NCBI GenBank assembly: GCA_020847435.1
Contig: JADLBX010000022.1
Coordinates: forward strand, 1-48,471
Source: Anaerolineales bacterium
GTDB taxonomy: Bacteria; Chloroflexota; Anaerolineae; Anaerolineales; Villigracilaceae
Direction: 5' to 3'
Length of the DNA stretch: 48,471 nt
The notes beneath the pieces are model-generated. The model was not told the origin of the DNA, did not search any database, and worked only from the letters and a program-made list of their open reading frames with translations. A program made the translations under genes and the position numbers. Positions 7,511-15,384 of this stretch are shown in pieces. How positions within the stretch are numbered: the first letter of the stretch is position 1; each line of letters opens with the position of its first letter.

Positions 7511-7703
7511 GCGCACAGGATAGCATGGACTCGTTGGTTTGTGCTTTGCAGGAGGTTTGCGGACGCACAACAATTATGCAATTGGTAAAACTAACGGAAT
7601 CGAAAAGTCAAACGCGCGGTCCCGCCCTCGACGATGGGTTTTTGCGATTTTTTCTCGCGGTCGGCGACTTGACAAATGTTTCAAACCATCGGTCTTAAAG
7701 AAA
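7511..7703. other. Spacer without recognisable gene
   Basis: About 190 bases between the small ORF and the PKD-like membrane protein. Both strands contain only short frames with no family resemblance, and no clear promoter or hairpin was seen. Confidence 0.4.
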
Positions 7704-8336
7704 CTATTCCACGATCACGACGGTCCCGCCGCTGGCGCAGGTGGGAGTGTCGGCTCCGTGACAGATGTACACGCTGACGAAGTAGTTGCCGCGCTTTTCC
7801 AAATTTAGTTCAAGCGTACCGCGCGTTTCACGCGATTCGATGAACGGTTTGCCGCCGAAAGTAACTTGCCAAATGTATTTACAGGCTCCCTTTCTGCATT
7901 CGAAAAGCGTTCCATCCGGCGCACGCACAAATGAGTCGCGCGCGTCAAGTTTAACGGTGAGCGGCGCTTTCCCGCGCGGAGGGTTGGATATCACTATTAC
8001 TTGCATCCCAAGCGGCAAGCCCGATGTTGGAGTAAGCGTTTCTGAGAGTAAGGTTGGTGTGAAAGTGGCGGTCGGCGTCAAGGTCACAGTCGGCGTGAAT
8101 GTGAATGTCGGTGTAGGAGTGGGCTCAGGCGCGGGAGAATCAGTAGCGGCGATAATCAGAGTTGGCGGAGCTGTAGGTGTTGTCGTCGGCTTGGGGTCGA
8201 ATAATTTCTGAAATGGCGGAAAGGCAAATATTGCCAGGAGAAGACTGACAACGCCTGTGATCACCGCAACCCAAATTGGCGCAGTCCATTCTATTGTATT
8301 TTTATTTCCAGCTGGTTTTACAGGTTTCTTGCTCAT
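7704..8336 (-). CDS. Membrane-anchored protein with Thr/Pro stalk and PKD-like domain
   Basis: 210 residues from the ATG at 8336, which has a good ribosome site (GGGAGGAA). A basic N-terminus (MSKKPVKPAGNK) is followed by one membrane helix (IWVAVITGVVSLLLAIFAF), a long TPTPT-rich stalk of about 60 residues, and a C-terminal beta-rich domain. That domain contains NPPRGKAPLTVKLDAR-D, which matches the opening of PKD/immunoglobulin-like domains. Four cysteines (in FECRKGACK and the late VYICHG and TCASG) may form disulfides outside the cell. No enzyme motif is visible; a surface or binding role is only a guess. Confidence 0.7.
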   Translation of the reverse strand: MSKKPVKPAGNKNTIEWTAPIWVAVITGVVSLLLAIFAFPPFQKLFDPKPTTTPTAPPTLIIAATDSPAPEPTPTPTFTFTPTVTLTPTATFTPTLLSETLTPTSGLPLGMQVIVISNPPRGKAPLTVKLDARDSFVRAPDGTLFECRKGACKYIWQVTFGGKPFIESRETRGTLELNLEKRGNYFVSVYICHGADTPTCASGGTVVIVE

Positions 8337-8486
8337 ATCGTTCCTCCCGATTACAGTGCGAAAACAACTACCAAGCATTGTATTGATAACGGCATTTGCT
8401 GTCAAGAAATTTGTTTCTGCGAAATGTTAACCCTCTCGCAATGAATCTTGAGTAAAATCATCCCAATTTCACGCATCCTAACCCAC

Positions 8487-10286
8487 ATGGCAAAAGAATT
8501 CACCTTCAACTGGCAATGGGACATCCAATCCTCCCCCGAGGCGATCTGGTCGCTGGCGGCGGATACGAACCGCTTCAACCGCGACACGGGTCAGCCTGAG
8601 GTGGAGTTGTTGAGCAACGTCAAAGGGACGAAGTTGGCGCGCATGAAAATTCCCATCTTGCGCGTGGAGTGGGAGGAGGAGCCGTTCGAGTGGACGTATC
8701 CGTACTCGTTCGGCATCGTGCGCCGCTACCGCAAAGGTCCGATTGACGAGATGCGCGTCAACGCGCGCTTCGAGCCGTTGCCCAATGGCGGCACGCGAAT
8801 TTTCTATCAGTCCATTTTTGTGACGGAAAATTGGTTAGCCCAACTGGGCATCCCGTTTGGGATCGGCGTCATTGCCAAAGGGCGATTTGAGCGCGCGTTC
8901 CGAAAGTACGACGCGCTCATCCAACGCGGCGAATCAACCATCGAGATGCCGCGTCAGCGTGCGTTAAGCGCGGGCGGGCGAAACAGGTTCAAATCGCAGA
9001 GCGAAGCGGTCATCAAGCAGGGCACGAATCCCGAATTGCTGAATCGTCTCGAAGAATTTTTCGATCAAGCCGACGAGTTGTCCATCCAACGAATCAGACC
9101 GTACGCGCTCGCCGATCATTGGAAAACGAATCGACGCGCGGTCCTCGAAATGTTTTTACGCGCCACGCGCGCGGGCATCGTGGACATGTCGTGGGATTTG
9201 CTTTGTCCCTCGTGCCGCGGCATCACCGAAGGGCACAGCAACCTTGCGGACGTGCGCGGCGATTCGCATTGCAGTACCTGCCAGATTGATTTCCGCGCGA
9301 ACTTCGATCACAACATCGAGGTGGTGTTCCGCCCGAACGCGTCGGTGCGCGCGGTTGATTTTGCCGCGGCGTTTTGCGTGGGCAGTCCGCAGTTGCAACC
9401 GCACGTGGCGCTGTCGCAAACTTTGGCGCCTCTGCGTTCGTTGCCGATCGACGTGCAACTGGAGCCTGGGCGTTACAACATGCGCGTGTTGACGGTGAGC
9501 GGATCGGCGGCGGTGATCGCAGACGCGAGCGGCGCCTCGAAAGCGGATTTGCGTGTGACTCAATACGGCTGGACTCCCGAAGACCACCGCGTCTCGCTTC
9601 ATTCGACCCTCAACCTGATCAACGCCACCGACGCCGACTCGACCTTTCAGCTGGAGCGCGCCTCATGGGGCGACCAAGCCGCGACCGCGGCGGACGTGAC
9701 CGCGTTGCAAGTCTTCCGCGATCTGTTCGCCACCGAGGTGATTCGCCCAGGCGAGGAAATTTCCGTCGGTTCGATCACGTTGATGTTCACAGACTTGCGC
9801 GAGTCGACGCGTTTGTATCGGAGAATCGGCGACGCGCCCGCGTTCGGACGCGTGCGCGAGCATTTCCAATTGCTTGAAGATGAGATTGCGGCGGAGGGCG
9901 GCGCAATCGTGAAGACGATGGGCGATTCGGTGATGGCGGCGTTCCGTCATCCCATTGCGGCGTTACGCGCGGTGTGGAAGGCGCAAGTGAAGATCATGGA
10001 ACGCGGCGAGCCGATGTTGTGGCTCAAAGCGGGGATGCACAAAGGTCCGTGCATCGTCGTCAATTTGAACGGCCGCCTCGATTATTTCGGTTCGACGGTG
10101 AACATCGCCGCGCGCTTGCCAGGCTTTTCTCAGGGCGGAGAGTTGATCTTCTCGGAGGAAATTCACAACGACCCCGAAGTGCAGGAGTTCCTCGCGCAAA
10201 ATCTCAAACCCGATGTGTTGAGTCGTTTCACTGGCGAGGTGAAAGGATTCGACGAGCCGTTTACGATGTGGAAGGTGAGGGTTTAG
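8487..10286 (+). CDS. Class III adenylate/guanylate cyclase with SRPBCC and DUF5939-type regions
   Basis: Soluble protein of 599 residues. The N-terminal third (FTFNWQWDIQSSPEAIWSLA) is an SRPBCC/START-like ligand-binding fold. The middle has a zinc-ribbon pair CPSC near residue 239 and CSTC near 262, as in cyclases annotated with DUF5939. The C-terminal 170 residues are the class III catalytic domain: FTDLRES near 433 with the first metal Asp, VKTMGDSVMAAF near 476 with the second Asp, and FGSTVNIAARL near 534 with the transition-state Asn/Arg. It should make cAMP or cGMP; the substrate cannot be told. The ATG at 8487 was preferred to a TTG at 8448. Its last 36 coding bases recur at 11075-11110. 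Confidence 0.88.
   Translation: MAKEFTFNWQWDIQSSPEAIWSLAADTNRFNRDTGQPEVELLSNVKGTKLARMKIPILRVEWEEEPFEWTYPYSFGIVRRYRKGPIDEMRVNARFEPLPNGGTRIFYQSIFVTENWLAQLGIPFGIGVIAKGRFERAFRKYDALIQRGESTIEMPRQRALSAGGRNRFKSQSEAVIKQGTNPELLNRLEEFFDQADELSIQRIRPYALADHWKTNRRAVLEMFLRATRAGIVDMSWDLLCPSCRGITEGHSNLADVRGDSHCSTCQIDFRANFDHNIEVVFRPNASVRAVDFAAAFCVGSPQLQPHVALSQTLAPLRSLPIDVQLEPGRYNMRVLTVSGSAAVIADASGASKADLRVTQYGWTPEDHRVSLHSTLNLINATDADSTFQLERASWGDQAATAADVTALQVFRDLFATEVIRPGEEISVGSITLMFTDLRESTRLYRRIGDAPAFGRVREHFQLLEDEIAAEGGAIVKTMGDSVMAAFRHPIAALRAVWKAQVKIMERGEPMLWLKAGMHKGPCIVVNLNGRLDYFGSTVNIAARLPGFSQGGELIFSEEIHNDPEVQEFLAQNLKPDVLSRFTGEVKGFDEPFTMWKVRV
10245..10280 (+). repeat. Direct repeat, copy 1 (inside cyclase 3' end)
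   Basis: This stretch begins GGATTCGACGAGCC and ends GTGGAAGGTGAGG. It matches 11075-11110 at 35 of 36 bases. This copy encodes the final residues FDEPFTMWKVR of the cyclase. The two copies flank the nucleotidyltransferase gene at 10511-11035. Confidence 0.95.
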
Positions 10287-10344
10287 TTAGGTAGTTGGGT
10301 AGTTTTTAGTTTGTTATTCAGGGTAACCATAATTGCCTGACTGC

Positions 10345-10400
10345 GTAGTGGCGACTTCAGTCGCTTTTAGCCTGAAAATAACGACTGAAGTTGTTACTAC
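10345..10400. repeat. Palindrome, GTAGTGGCGACTTCAGTCGC family
   Basis: GTAGTGGCGACTTCAGTCG and CGACTGAAGTTGTTACTAC are complementary with three mismatches around a 17-base centre, giving a long hairpin. It lies between the cyclase and a convergent nucleotidyltransferase-like gene. Tracts of GTAGTTGG octamers stand on both sides (10288-10312, 10428-10442). Confidence 0.8.
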
Positions 10401-10510
10401 TGTAAACCAATTTATGTTACTCGGAATAGTTGGGTAGTTGAGGGAGGAAAAGAAAGAGGAAAGAAGAAAGATGAAATCTTGCTTAGCTGGTCGAGGTGAA
10501 TAAAGGGGTA

Positions 10511-11035
10511 TTAATCCAGCAGGCGTTCGAGAATTTCCTGCGGCACGCGTGCGCGGAGTTGGGGATAGGTTTCAAGAATGCGCGCGATGTCCGCCAAGTC
10601 CTTTTGGCGTTTGCTCCCCCGTCGCTCAGGGTCGGACACTGCCCAAATCTTTCCCTGTAGAACGTCTTCTACGCTGGCGACGGGAAGTTCCAGTCCGAGA
10701 ATGAAGCGGGATGAAGCGCGCTCGATGAACGAGGCGTAGCGCGCGTCGGTCTGAATTTGCACGCGGACGTCCGAATCGGGGATGGTCACGTTGAGGCTGT
10801 GGGGAAAACGCTTCACGACGAATTGTTTCTCGAAAAGAGATTCCACCGATTCGACCTGATCCACAGCGACCGCGAGATCGAGGTCGAGGCTTACCAACGG
10901 CTCGACATACGCGTTGACAGCCTGCCCGCCGATCACGCAAAACCGCACTTCGTGTTTCTTGAGAAGTTCGATCAGGTTTTCGAGCAGGTTGGAATGATCC
11001 ATGGCGACGGTTTTCCAAAAGGTCAGCGCTTGCAT
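10511..11035 (-). CDS. Nucleotidyltransferase-like protein (AbiEii/MNT superfamily)
   Basis: 174 residues. The motif VIGGQAVNAYVEP followed by SLDLDLAV matches the GG-x-A/S...D-x-D active-site pattern of the nucleotidyltransferase superfamily proteins annotated near AbiEii or as uncharacterised NTases. A later DVLQGKIWA and KRQKDLADI fits the same group. Some relatives are toxins or antitoxins, but there is no obvious partner gene here. It is convergent with the cyclase. A 36-bp copy of the cyclase 3' end lies just beyond its start side, so gene plus spacers looks like an inserted cargo unit. ATG codons at 11035 or 11002 could both start it. Confidence 0.7.
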   Translation of the reverse strand: MQALTFWKTVAMDHSNLLENLIELLKKHEVRFCVIGGQAVNAYVEPLVSLDLDLAVAVDQVESVESLFEKQFVVKRFPHSLNVTIPDSDVRVQIQTDARYASFIERASSRFILGLELPVASVEDVLQGKIWAVSDPERRGSKRQKDLADIARILETYPQLRARVPQEILERLLD

Positions 11036-11074
11036 GTTTACTCGCTTGCGATTATTCTACCATGCCCGTCCGAT

Positions 11075-11110
11075 GGACTCGACGAGCCGTTTACGATGTG
11101 GAAGGTGAGG
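11075..11110 (+). repeat. Direct repeat, copy 2 (displaced cyclase 3' end)
   Basis: 35 of 36 bases match the cyclase gene's 3' end at 10245-10280. This copy lies outside any gene, between the NTase gene and DUF711, and is followed by a GGTTGAA-type tract (11112-11165). It is a scar consistent with insertion or template switching at the cyclase end. Confidence 0.95.
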
Positions 11111-11111
11111 T

Positions 11112-11165
11112 TTTACAGGTTGAAGGTTTGAAAGTTGAAGGTTGAAACGTTTAAACCTGCAAACT
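11112..11165. repeat. GGTTGAA/GTTTGAA heptamer tract
   Basis: Repeated units of the type GGTTGAA, GGTTTGAAA, GTTGAA, then TTTAAACC / GCAAACTTGC, fill the space before the DUF711 stop codon. It is one of several tandem tracts of different unit sequence in the window. Confidence 0.65.
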
Positions 11166-11167
11166 TG

Positions 11168-12379
11168 CTAACGTTTTTTGATTTGTAACACTTCGTTTTG
11201 ATTGAATGGGGAATTCAGTCTGTCCGAATCCAATTCCATCACTTTGCTGTTGGCAAAGAATCCAAAGTCAAAACTTGTCTCGTCGCCTGCCTTCTTGCCA
11301 GGGATGGGCATCAGCCGCGCGGTGAGAGGTTTATCGAGGCGCAGCGCCAGCGCGGACAAGTCCAACAACAGCGGCACGAGTTGCTCCGCCGTTGTATCTC
11401 CCGCCAGAGGAATCGTATCCAGCCCTGTGCCGCAGACTGCCGAATAAAGCAACGCGTCCTTGATCGTGAGCGTCCCTTCGGCGGCGCGCTTCGCAAGGAT
11501 GGAATCTTCCAACACGGGTTGCATGAATCCACTGAAGCCTGTGTGTGGGAAGTCGGCGCGGTCAACCGCCTCGGTGAGGATGGCGGCGGCGGCGAGCGAA
11601 CCGTGCAATCCGATTTTTGGGATGCCCATTTTTTCGACCGCGTTGCCGAGCGAGTGCGCGTCGTCGGGGAAGGGCGCGAGGGAAAAGTCAATACCCAAAA
11701 ACTTTGGAGAACTGGAGACTTGAGACTTCGAGACTTTGGCGATTTGCTTTCCGTGCTTTTCGATCTCGGCAATCAGATTATTTCTTCCCTCTTCGATGGT
11801 CTTCGCATTTTCAAACGCTTGGACGGCAAGATCGGCGGACTCGGTCGCGACAGCGAACGCGGGTTTGTCCTTGTCGTGATACGCGGCGGGGAAGAACGGC
11901 GCGCCCGCAGGGACGTTTGCCAGCGCGGCAAATTGCAGGTTGGCAAACCCGTTCGACTCGATCGTCGCGCACTTGACGATCACTTCCGCACAGGCGCGGA
12001 TGGCGGCAAGGTCAATGCCGCGCGTCTTGTCCGCCATCACGCCGCCGAAGAAAACATTTTTCGAGACGAAGATCGCATCGGGAATCAACTCATAACTGCG
12101 CGGCGACTCGGGCAATGCAGGACCCAACGAGACGTAGCCAAATTTCAACTCTTGAGCCGCGTCCGCGATCTGGCGCGTCAACTCCAGCGCTTTGTTGATG
12201 TGTTCATCGCCCAACAATTTCGGGAACGGAATCGTCGCCAGCCGCACCGTCTGCACATCGTATCCCGCCGCCTCGTACGCGGACTTGGCATCCGCGAGGA
12301 ACTTCCCCGCCTTTTGCAGGATTTTTTCTTCGAGAGGATATTTGGGATTGCAGAAATAAGTGATCGAGCGGATTTTCAT
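11168..12379 (-). CDS. DUF711 family protein
   Basis: 403 residues, starting MKIRSITYF as is usual for DUF711 (PFL-domain-like) proteins. The family-typical central region SLGNAVEKMGIPKIGLHGS and the following GFSGFMQPVLED are present, as is VCGTGLDTIPLAGDT near the C-terminus. The biochemical role of the family is unsettled. Residues 217-228 (KVSKSQVSSSPK) are encoded by a heptamer-like tract (11704-11740) of the kind seen in spacers, suggesting a repeat expanded within a surface loop. It is followed upstream by the HEPN/MNT pair on the same strand, 24 bases away, so co-transcription is likely. Confidence 0.88.
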   Translation of the reverse strand: MKIRSITYFCNPKYPLEEKILQKAGKFLADAKSAYEAAGYDVQTVRLATIPFPKLLGDEHINKALELTRQIADAAQELKFGYVSLGPALPESPRSYELIPDAIFVSKNVFFGGVMADKTRGIDLAAIRACAEVIVKCATIESNGFANLQFAALANVPAGAPFFPAAYHDKDKPAFAVATESADLAVQAFENAKTIEEGRNNLIAEIEKHGKQIAKVSKSQVSSSPKFLGIDFSLAPFPDDAHSLGNAVEKMGIPKIGLHGSLAAAAILTEAVDRADFPHTGFSGFMQPVLEDSILAKRAAEGTLTIKDALLYSAVCGTGLDTIPLAGDTTAEQLVPLLLDLSALALRLDKPLTARLMPIPGKKAGDETSFDFGFFANSKVMELDSDRLNSPFNQNEVLQIKKR

Positions 12380-12403
12380 TTTGGAAACGCTGTTCCACCC
12401 AGG

Positions 12404-12775
12404 TCACTTCAAGAGTTCTTTTATTTTCCCAATAAAGGCGGAGGCTGCATTGAATATCTCTTCCGCGCCTTCTTTGTTCAGGGTGGCAAATGGCGCATAA
12501 TCGCTCCGTTCCCGAGCGGATTGCGCGCGTCCCAGATAACGGAGATACTCTGCATCCACGCGCCCCGTTATCACAAAGAGTTCGCGAAACTTTGTAACAG
12601 CCGAGGAGTGACGTCGCAGATCTAAGCCTTCGGAGAGCAACGCGGCTTTCGCCGCGTAGAACATGGCGTAATACGCCCGCGATACCGCATCATTGTACAA
12701 ACCAATTTCGAATATGCGACGCGCGTCGTCCAGTTTGCTCTCAGCCAGTTCCAGCCATGTAGCGGGAGAGTTCAT
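12404..12775 (-). CDS. HEPN domain protein, partner of MNT nucleotidyltransferase
   Basis: 123 residues from the ATG at 12775, which overlaps the stop of the upstream MNT gene as ATGA. The helical HEPN pattern is clear: WLELAESKLDDARRIFE, then DAVSRAYYAMFYAAKAALL, and a C-terminal ARERSDYAPF. In many RNase-type HEPN toxins the last helix carries R-x4-6-H. Here the equivalent place has R-x-R-S-D-Y with no such His, as in the HEPN group often annotated simply as HEPN domain protein. Known HEPN/MNT pairs act as toxin-antitoxin or defence modules. Whether this one is a nuclease is doubtful. Confidence 0.8.
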   Translation of the reverse strand: MNSPATWLELAESKLDDARRIFEIGLYNDAVSRAYYAMFYAAKAALLSEGLDLRRHSSAVTKFRELFVITGRVDAEYLRYLGRAQSARERSDYAPFATLNKEGAEEIFNAASAFIGKIKELLK

Positions 12776-13185
12776 CTCGGCTGGGCTGTCCACAACTCCA
12801 GTCCTTCCTCACGCGCAGCCTGTGACACTGAAAATTTGCTTTGGAAGACATCCTCTCCAACTACCAAAACGGATACGAACGGTCCCTCGTTCACCAAAGA
12901 ATCGATCCCCGCGTCAACCAGTTTCCTCCAGCGGATATCACCGGGTCCCCCGATGTACGTTTCGACAGGTTGCTTGTCCTTCCGCACGACAACCATCACG
13001 TCGAGGTCGGAGTCGGCAGTTTCCTCCCCGCGCGCGTAGGAACCATACAAGATGATCCTGCTGATGGCATCGGGGAACATTGCCAGGGCGCGCTCTTGAA
13101 AATTTGCCAGGGTTAATTTTGCGGCGCGCGGCAGGCGTATCTTTGTCGAAGAAGTCTTTCTCGATTGGAGCGCTGACTGAGCCAT
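12772..13185 (-). CDS. MNT-type nucleotidyltransferase, partner of HEPN
   Basis: 137 residues. The minimal nucleotidyltransferase motif reads LYGSYARGE with a following SDLDVMVVV, that is GS-x-x-RG and D-x-D, so the metal-binding and nucleotide-binding residues are intact. In characterised MNT/HEPN modules the MNT protein AMPylates the HEPN toxin to neutralise it. The ATGA overlap with the HEPN gene supports a coupled pair. The N-terminal 20 residues are basic and unlike the core. Confidence 0.85.
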   Translation of the reverse strand: MAQSALQSRKTSSTKIRLPRAAKLTLANFQERALAMFPDAISRIILYGSYARGEETADSDLDVMVVVRKDKQPVETYIGGPGDIRWRKLVDAGIDSLVNEGPFVSVLVVGEDVFQSKFSVSQAAREEGLELWTAQPR

Positions 13186-13192
13186 GAGACGA

Positions 13193-13981
13193 TTATACCG
13201 ATAATTGAGAATTCTTACTTCTTCTCTGCCTCACTGCCTCGAACATCAACACCGACCCTGCCACGCCCGCGTTCAGCGACTCGACATTCCCAGCCATTGG
13301 AATGCTGATTTTCCCATTGGCTAATTTGTGCGCTTCCTCGCTCGCCCCCTCCGCTTCACCGCCGATGATGAGAGCAAGCGGCTGGCGCAAATCTGTTTCC
13401 CAACAGGACTTTCCATCCATGTCCGCGACATAAATTTGCATGTCCTTTGTTTGTAATTGGATTTCATCCCAACTCATTTCCCGAATCGGCACACGGAAAT
13501 GCGCGCCCATGCCTGCCCGCAACACTTTCGGCGCGAAGGGATCGGTTGTTTCGGGCGGAATCAACACCGCCTGCACGCCCGTCGCTGCGGCGGAGCGAAG
13601 CAAAGCGCCGAGATTCCCTGGGTCGCGGATTTGGTCGGGGATAAGAACAAAATCAAGAGAATTAGAGATTGGAGAATTGGAGAAGTGGATGATTGCGAGA
13701 ATTCCCTGCGGAGTTTCCGTCTCGCTCAATGACTTCATCAAACTTTCCGAAACTTCCTCCACCTCAACCCCTCGCGACCTTAGACCTTCGACCTGCGACT
13801 TTCCCCTCTCGCTCAACGACGAATCGAACAAAACAGTTTCCAGTCTCCAGTCTCCTTTCGCCGCTTCTTCCACCAACCTCACGCCCTCCACAACAAACAT
13901 CCCCGCCTCGCGGCGTTCCTTGGCGCGTCCCATCAAAGAACGGACGAGTTTGATCTTCGAGTTTTGCGCCGAAGTGATCAT
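13193..13981 (-). CDS. TrmH/SpoU family RNA 2'-O-methyltransferase
   Basis: 262 residues from MITSAQNSKIK at 13981. The three SPOUT motifs are present: DQIRDPGNLGALLRSA (motif 1), LALIIGGEAEG (motif 2) and IPMAGNVESLNAGVAGSVLMFE (motif 3, the knot). The N-terminal 80 residues form the usual substrate-binding domain. It should methylate a ribose in 23S rRNA or tRNA; the target nucleotide cannot be told. Three surface segments, near GDWRLETV, KSQVEGLRSRG and FSNSPISNS, are encoded by heptamer-like tracts identical in style to intergenic ones (13660-13695, 13778-13815, 13842-13858). The longer frame to 14005 begins inside a GCAAATG repeat and was not used. Confidence 0.9.
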   Translation of the reverse strand: MITSAQNSKIKLVRSLMGRAKERREAGMFVVEGVRLVEEAAKGDWRLETVLFDSSLSERGKSQVEGLRSRGVEVEEVSESLMKSLSETETPQGILAIIHFSNSPISNSLDFVLIPDQIRDPGNLGALLRSAAATGVQAVLIPPETTDPFAPKVLRAGMGAHFRVPIREMSWDEIQLQTKDMQIYVADMDGKSCWETDLRQPLALIIGGEAEGASEEAHKLANGKISIPMAGNVESLNAGVAGSVLMFEAVRQRRSKNSQLSV

Positions 13982-14034
13982 TTGCCTATTTGCCCATTTG
14001 CCCATTTGCTTATTTGCCTATTTGCCCCATTTGC
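13982..14034. repeat. GCAAATG/GGCAAATA heptamer tandem array
   Basis: On the minus strand about seven heptamers of the form GGCAAAT(A/G) run between the macrodomain gene and the methyltransferase start, reaching into the last codons of the former. Heptamer arrays of this kind resemble the short tandem repeats known from some cyanobacteria. Confidence 0.85.
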
Positions 14035-14581
14035 TTTGCCATGCTTTGACAAACACATCCACCGTCGCTTGATCGAACAAAACCAGCTTCACCACTTTGA
14101 GATTCGACGATGCGCCTTCAAAATACTTTTCAATCGTCGAGAAGATGATCCCCGCCGCGCGATCTTTGGGAAAGCCGAAGATGCCTGTTGAAATCGCAGG
14201 GAAGGCGATGGATTCGCACTTCAATTCGTCTGCCACGCGCAGAGAACCTGTCACTGCATCGGCGAGTTTGCGGTCCTCGTCGCTTGCGCCCCAGACGGGA
14301 CCGACCGCATGGACGACAAATTTCGAGGGGAGGAGTCCGCCCGAAGTCCACGCGGGATGCGAGTGGGGGACGGGTCCGCGCTGGCGAATCCAGTCATCCG
14401 ATTCGGCTTGAATCGTTCCTCCGCCTTTTTTCGAGATCGCCCAGGCGACTCCGCCTCCGTGTTGAAGATTTTCGTTCGCCGCGTTGACGATGGCATCCAC
14501 GTATTCGGTCGTGATGTCGCCCTGCACAATTTGAATTGTTTGACCTGTGGGAAGAACGCGTTCGACCAAAACGGTGTTCAT
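14018..14581 (-). CDS. Macrodomain protein (ADP-ribose-binding / deacetylase type)
   Basis: 187 residues forming a single macrodomain. QGDITTEYVDAIVNAANENL carries the adenine-binding Asp and the catalytic Asn pair region, GGGVAWAISKKGG is the following glycine-rich loop, VVHAVGPVWG the middle strand, and AFPAISTGIFGFP the phosphate-binding loop. Family members hydrolyse O-acetyl-ADP-ribose or remove ADP-ribose from macromolecules. It is downstream of rplT on the same strand but separated from it by a terminator-like palindrome. Confidence 0.88.
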   Translation of the reverse strand: MNTVLVERVLPTGQTIQIVQGDITTEYVDAIVNAANENLQHGGGVAWAISKKGGGTIQAESDDWIRQRGPVPHSHPAWTSGGLLPSKFVVHAVGPVWGASDEDRKLADAVTGSLRVADELKCESIAFPAISTGIFGFPKDRAAGIIFSTIEKYFEGASSNLKVVKLVLFDQATVDVFVKAWQSKWGK

Positions 14582-14605
14582 GCAAATATTGTACCCCGAT
14601 TAAAA

Positions 14606-14637
14606 CGCTCGGTCGGGGTCTGAGACCCCGACCGAAC
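14606..14637 (-). terminator. Terminator-like palindrome after rplT
   Basis: GTTCGGTCGGGGTC and GACCCCGACCGAGC pair almost perfectly with a tiny loop. On the minus strand the stem is followed by GTTTTAATC. It most likely ends the infC-rpmI-rplT transcript before the macrodomain gene. Confidence 0.7.
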
Positions 14638-14650
14638 ATATCTTGAAAAC

Positions 14651-14992
14651 TTATTTCGCTTGCGCAACCACTGCGGCGAACGCCTGCGGGTCGCGGACTG
14701 CCATGTCTGACAGCATCTTGCGGTTGAGTTCGATGTTGGCTTTCTTCAACAGCGCCACCAACTTGCTGTACGTGGTTCCGTTGAGCCGAGCCGCGGCATT
14801 GATGCGGGCGATCCACAACTTGCGCAGGTCGCGCTTGCGGACGCGGCGATCACGCGTCGCGTACCACAGGCTTTTGAGCATCGCCTCGTTGGCTCGCTTG
14901 AACAGGCGGTTCTTTGCGCCGCGCTGTCCCTTCGTGATCTTCAAAACTTTCTTATGACGTTTGTGCCCCTGGGGTCCACCTTTGACTCTCAT
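14651..14992 (-). CDS. rplT: 50S ribosomal protein L20
   Basis: 113 residues with the family sequence [35 protein letters not shown] and [22 protein letters not shown]20 binds 23S rRNA early in 50S assembly and in several bacteria represses its own operon. It is the last gene of infC-rpmI-rplT on the minus strand. It is slightly variant at the N-terminus (GGPQGHK in place of GVTARRR). Confidence 0.97.
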   Translation of the reverse strand: MRVKGGPQGHKRHKKVLKITKGQRGAKNRLFKRANEAMLKSLWYATRDRRVRKRDLRKLWIARINAAARLNGTTYSKLVALLKKANIELNRKMLSDMAVRDPQAFAAVVAQAK

Positions 14993-15106
14993 GTTCTACT
15001 CTCCTGCAACTCGCGGGCGTCGTCGCGCTGATGACGTGACAGTTGCATACACCCGAAAGCCGCAACTAAAAATTTGGATACACTGTAATGCGAACTTAAG
15101 TTCGCT

Positions 15107-15337
15107 TTACTCCATGTTCGGCGCGAGACGCTTGATGCGTTTGATGATCTTGCGACCCTTCACATCTTGCATTTCGCTCAACTGCGCCTTCGTGCGCTTC
15201 GACGTATTGCGGCGCAAGTGACTCTTGCCGCCTTTGGTGCGGACCAACTTGCCCGAACCCGTCAGACGAAAACGCTTAGACGTCGCCTTATGCGTCTTCA
15301 ACTTAAACTTACCTTTAGCCTTTGCTTTGCGAGGCAT
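15107..15337 (-). CDS. rpmI: 50S ribosomal protein L35
   Basis: 76 residues, rich in Lys and Arg, with MPRKAKAKGKFKLKTHKATSKRF and the later GGKSHLRRNTSKRTKAQ typical of L35. It lies between infC and rplT as in most bacteria. The spacers on both sides contain short perfect palindromes (GTGCGGACTTAAGTCCGC at 15358-15381 and GCGAACTTAAGTTCGC near 15085). Confidence 0.96.
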   Translation of the reverse strand: MPRKAKAKGKFKLKTHKATSKRFRLTGSGKLVRTKGGKSHLRRNTSKRTKAQLSEMQDVKGRKIIKRIKRLAPNME

Positions 15338-15384
15338 TTCGCTCTATCTCCTTTCATGCGGTCTGCGGACTTAAGTCCGCACAC

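Noticed and set aside
11198..12625. Long plus-strand open frame (475 codons) opposite DUF711 and HEPN genes
   Set aside because: It is antisense to two recognisable genes, has no family resemblance and a composition typical of shadow frames in GC-rich coding DNA.
13982..14034. Possible CRISPR array (regular short repeats)
   Set aside because: Units are 7 bases with no spacers, and no cas genes are in the window.
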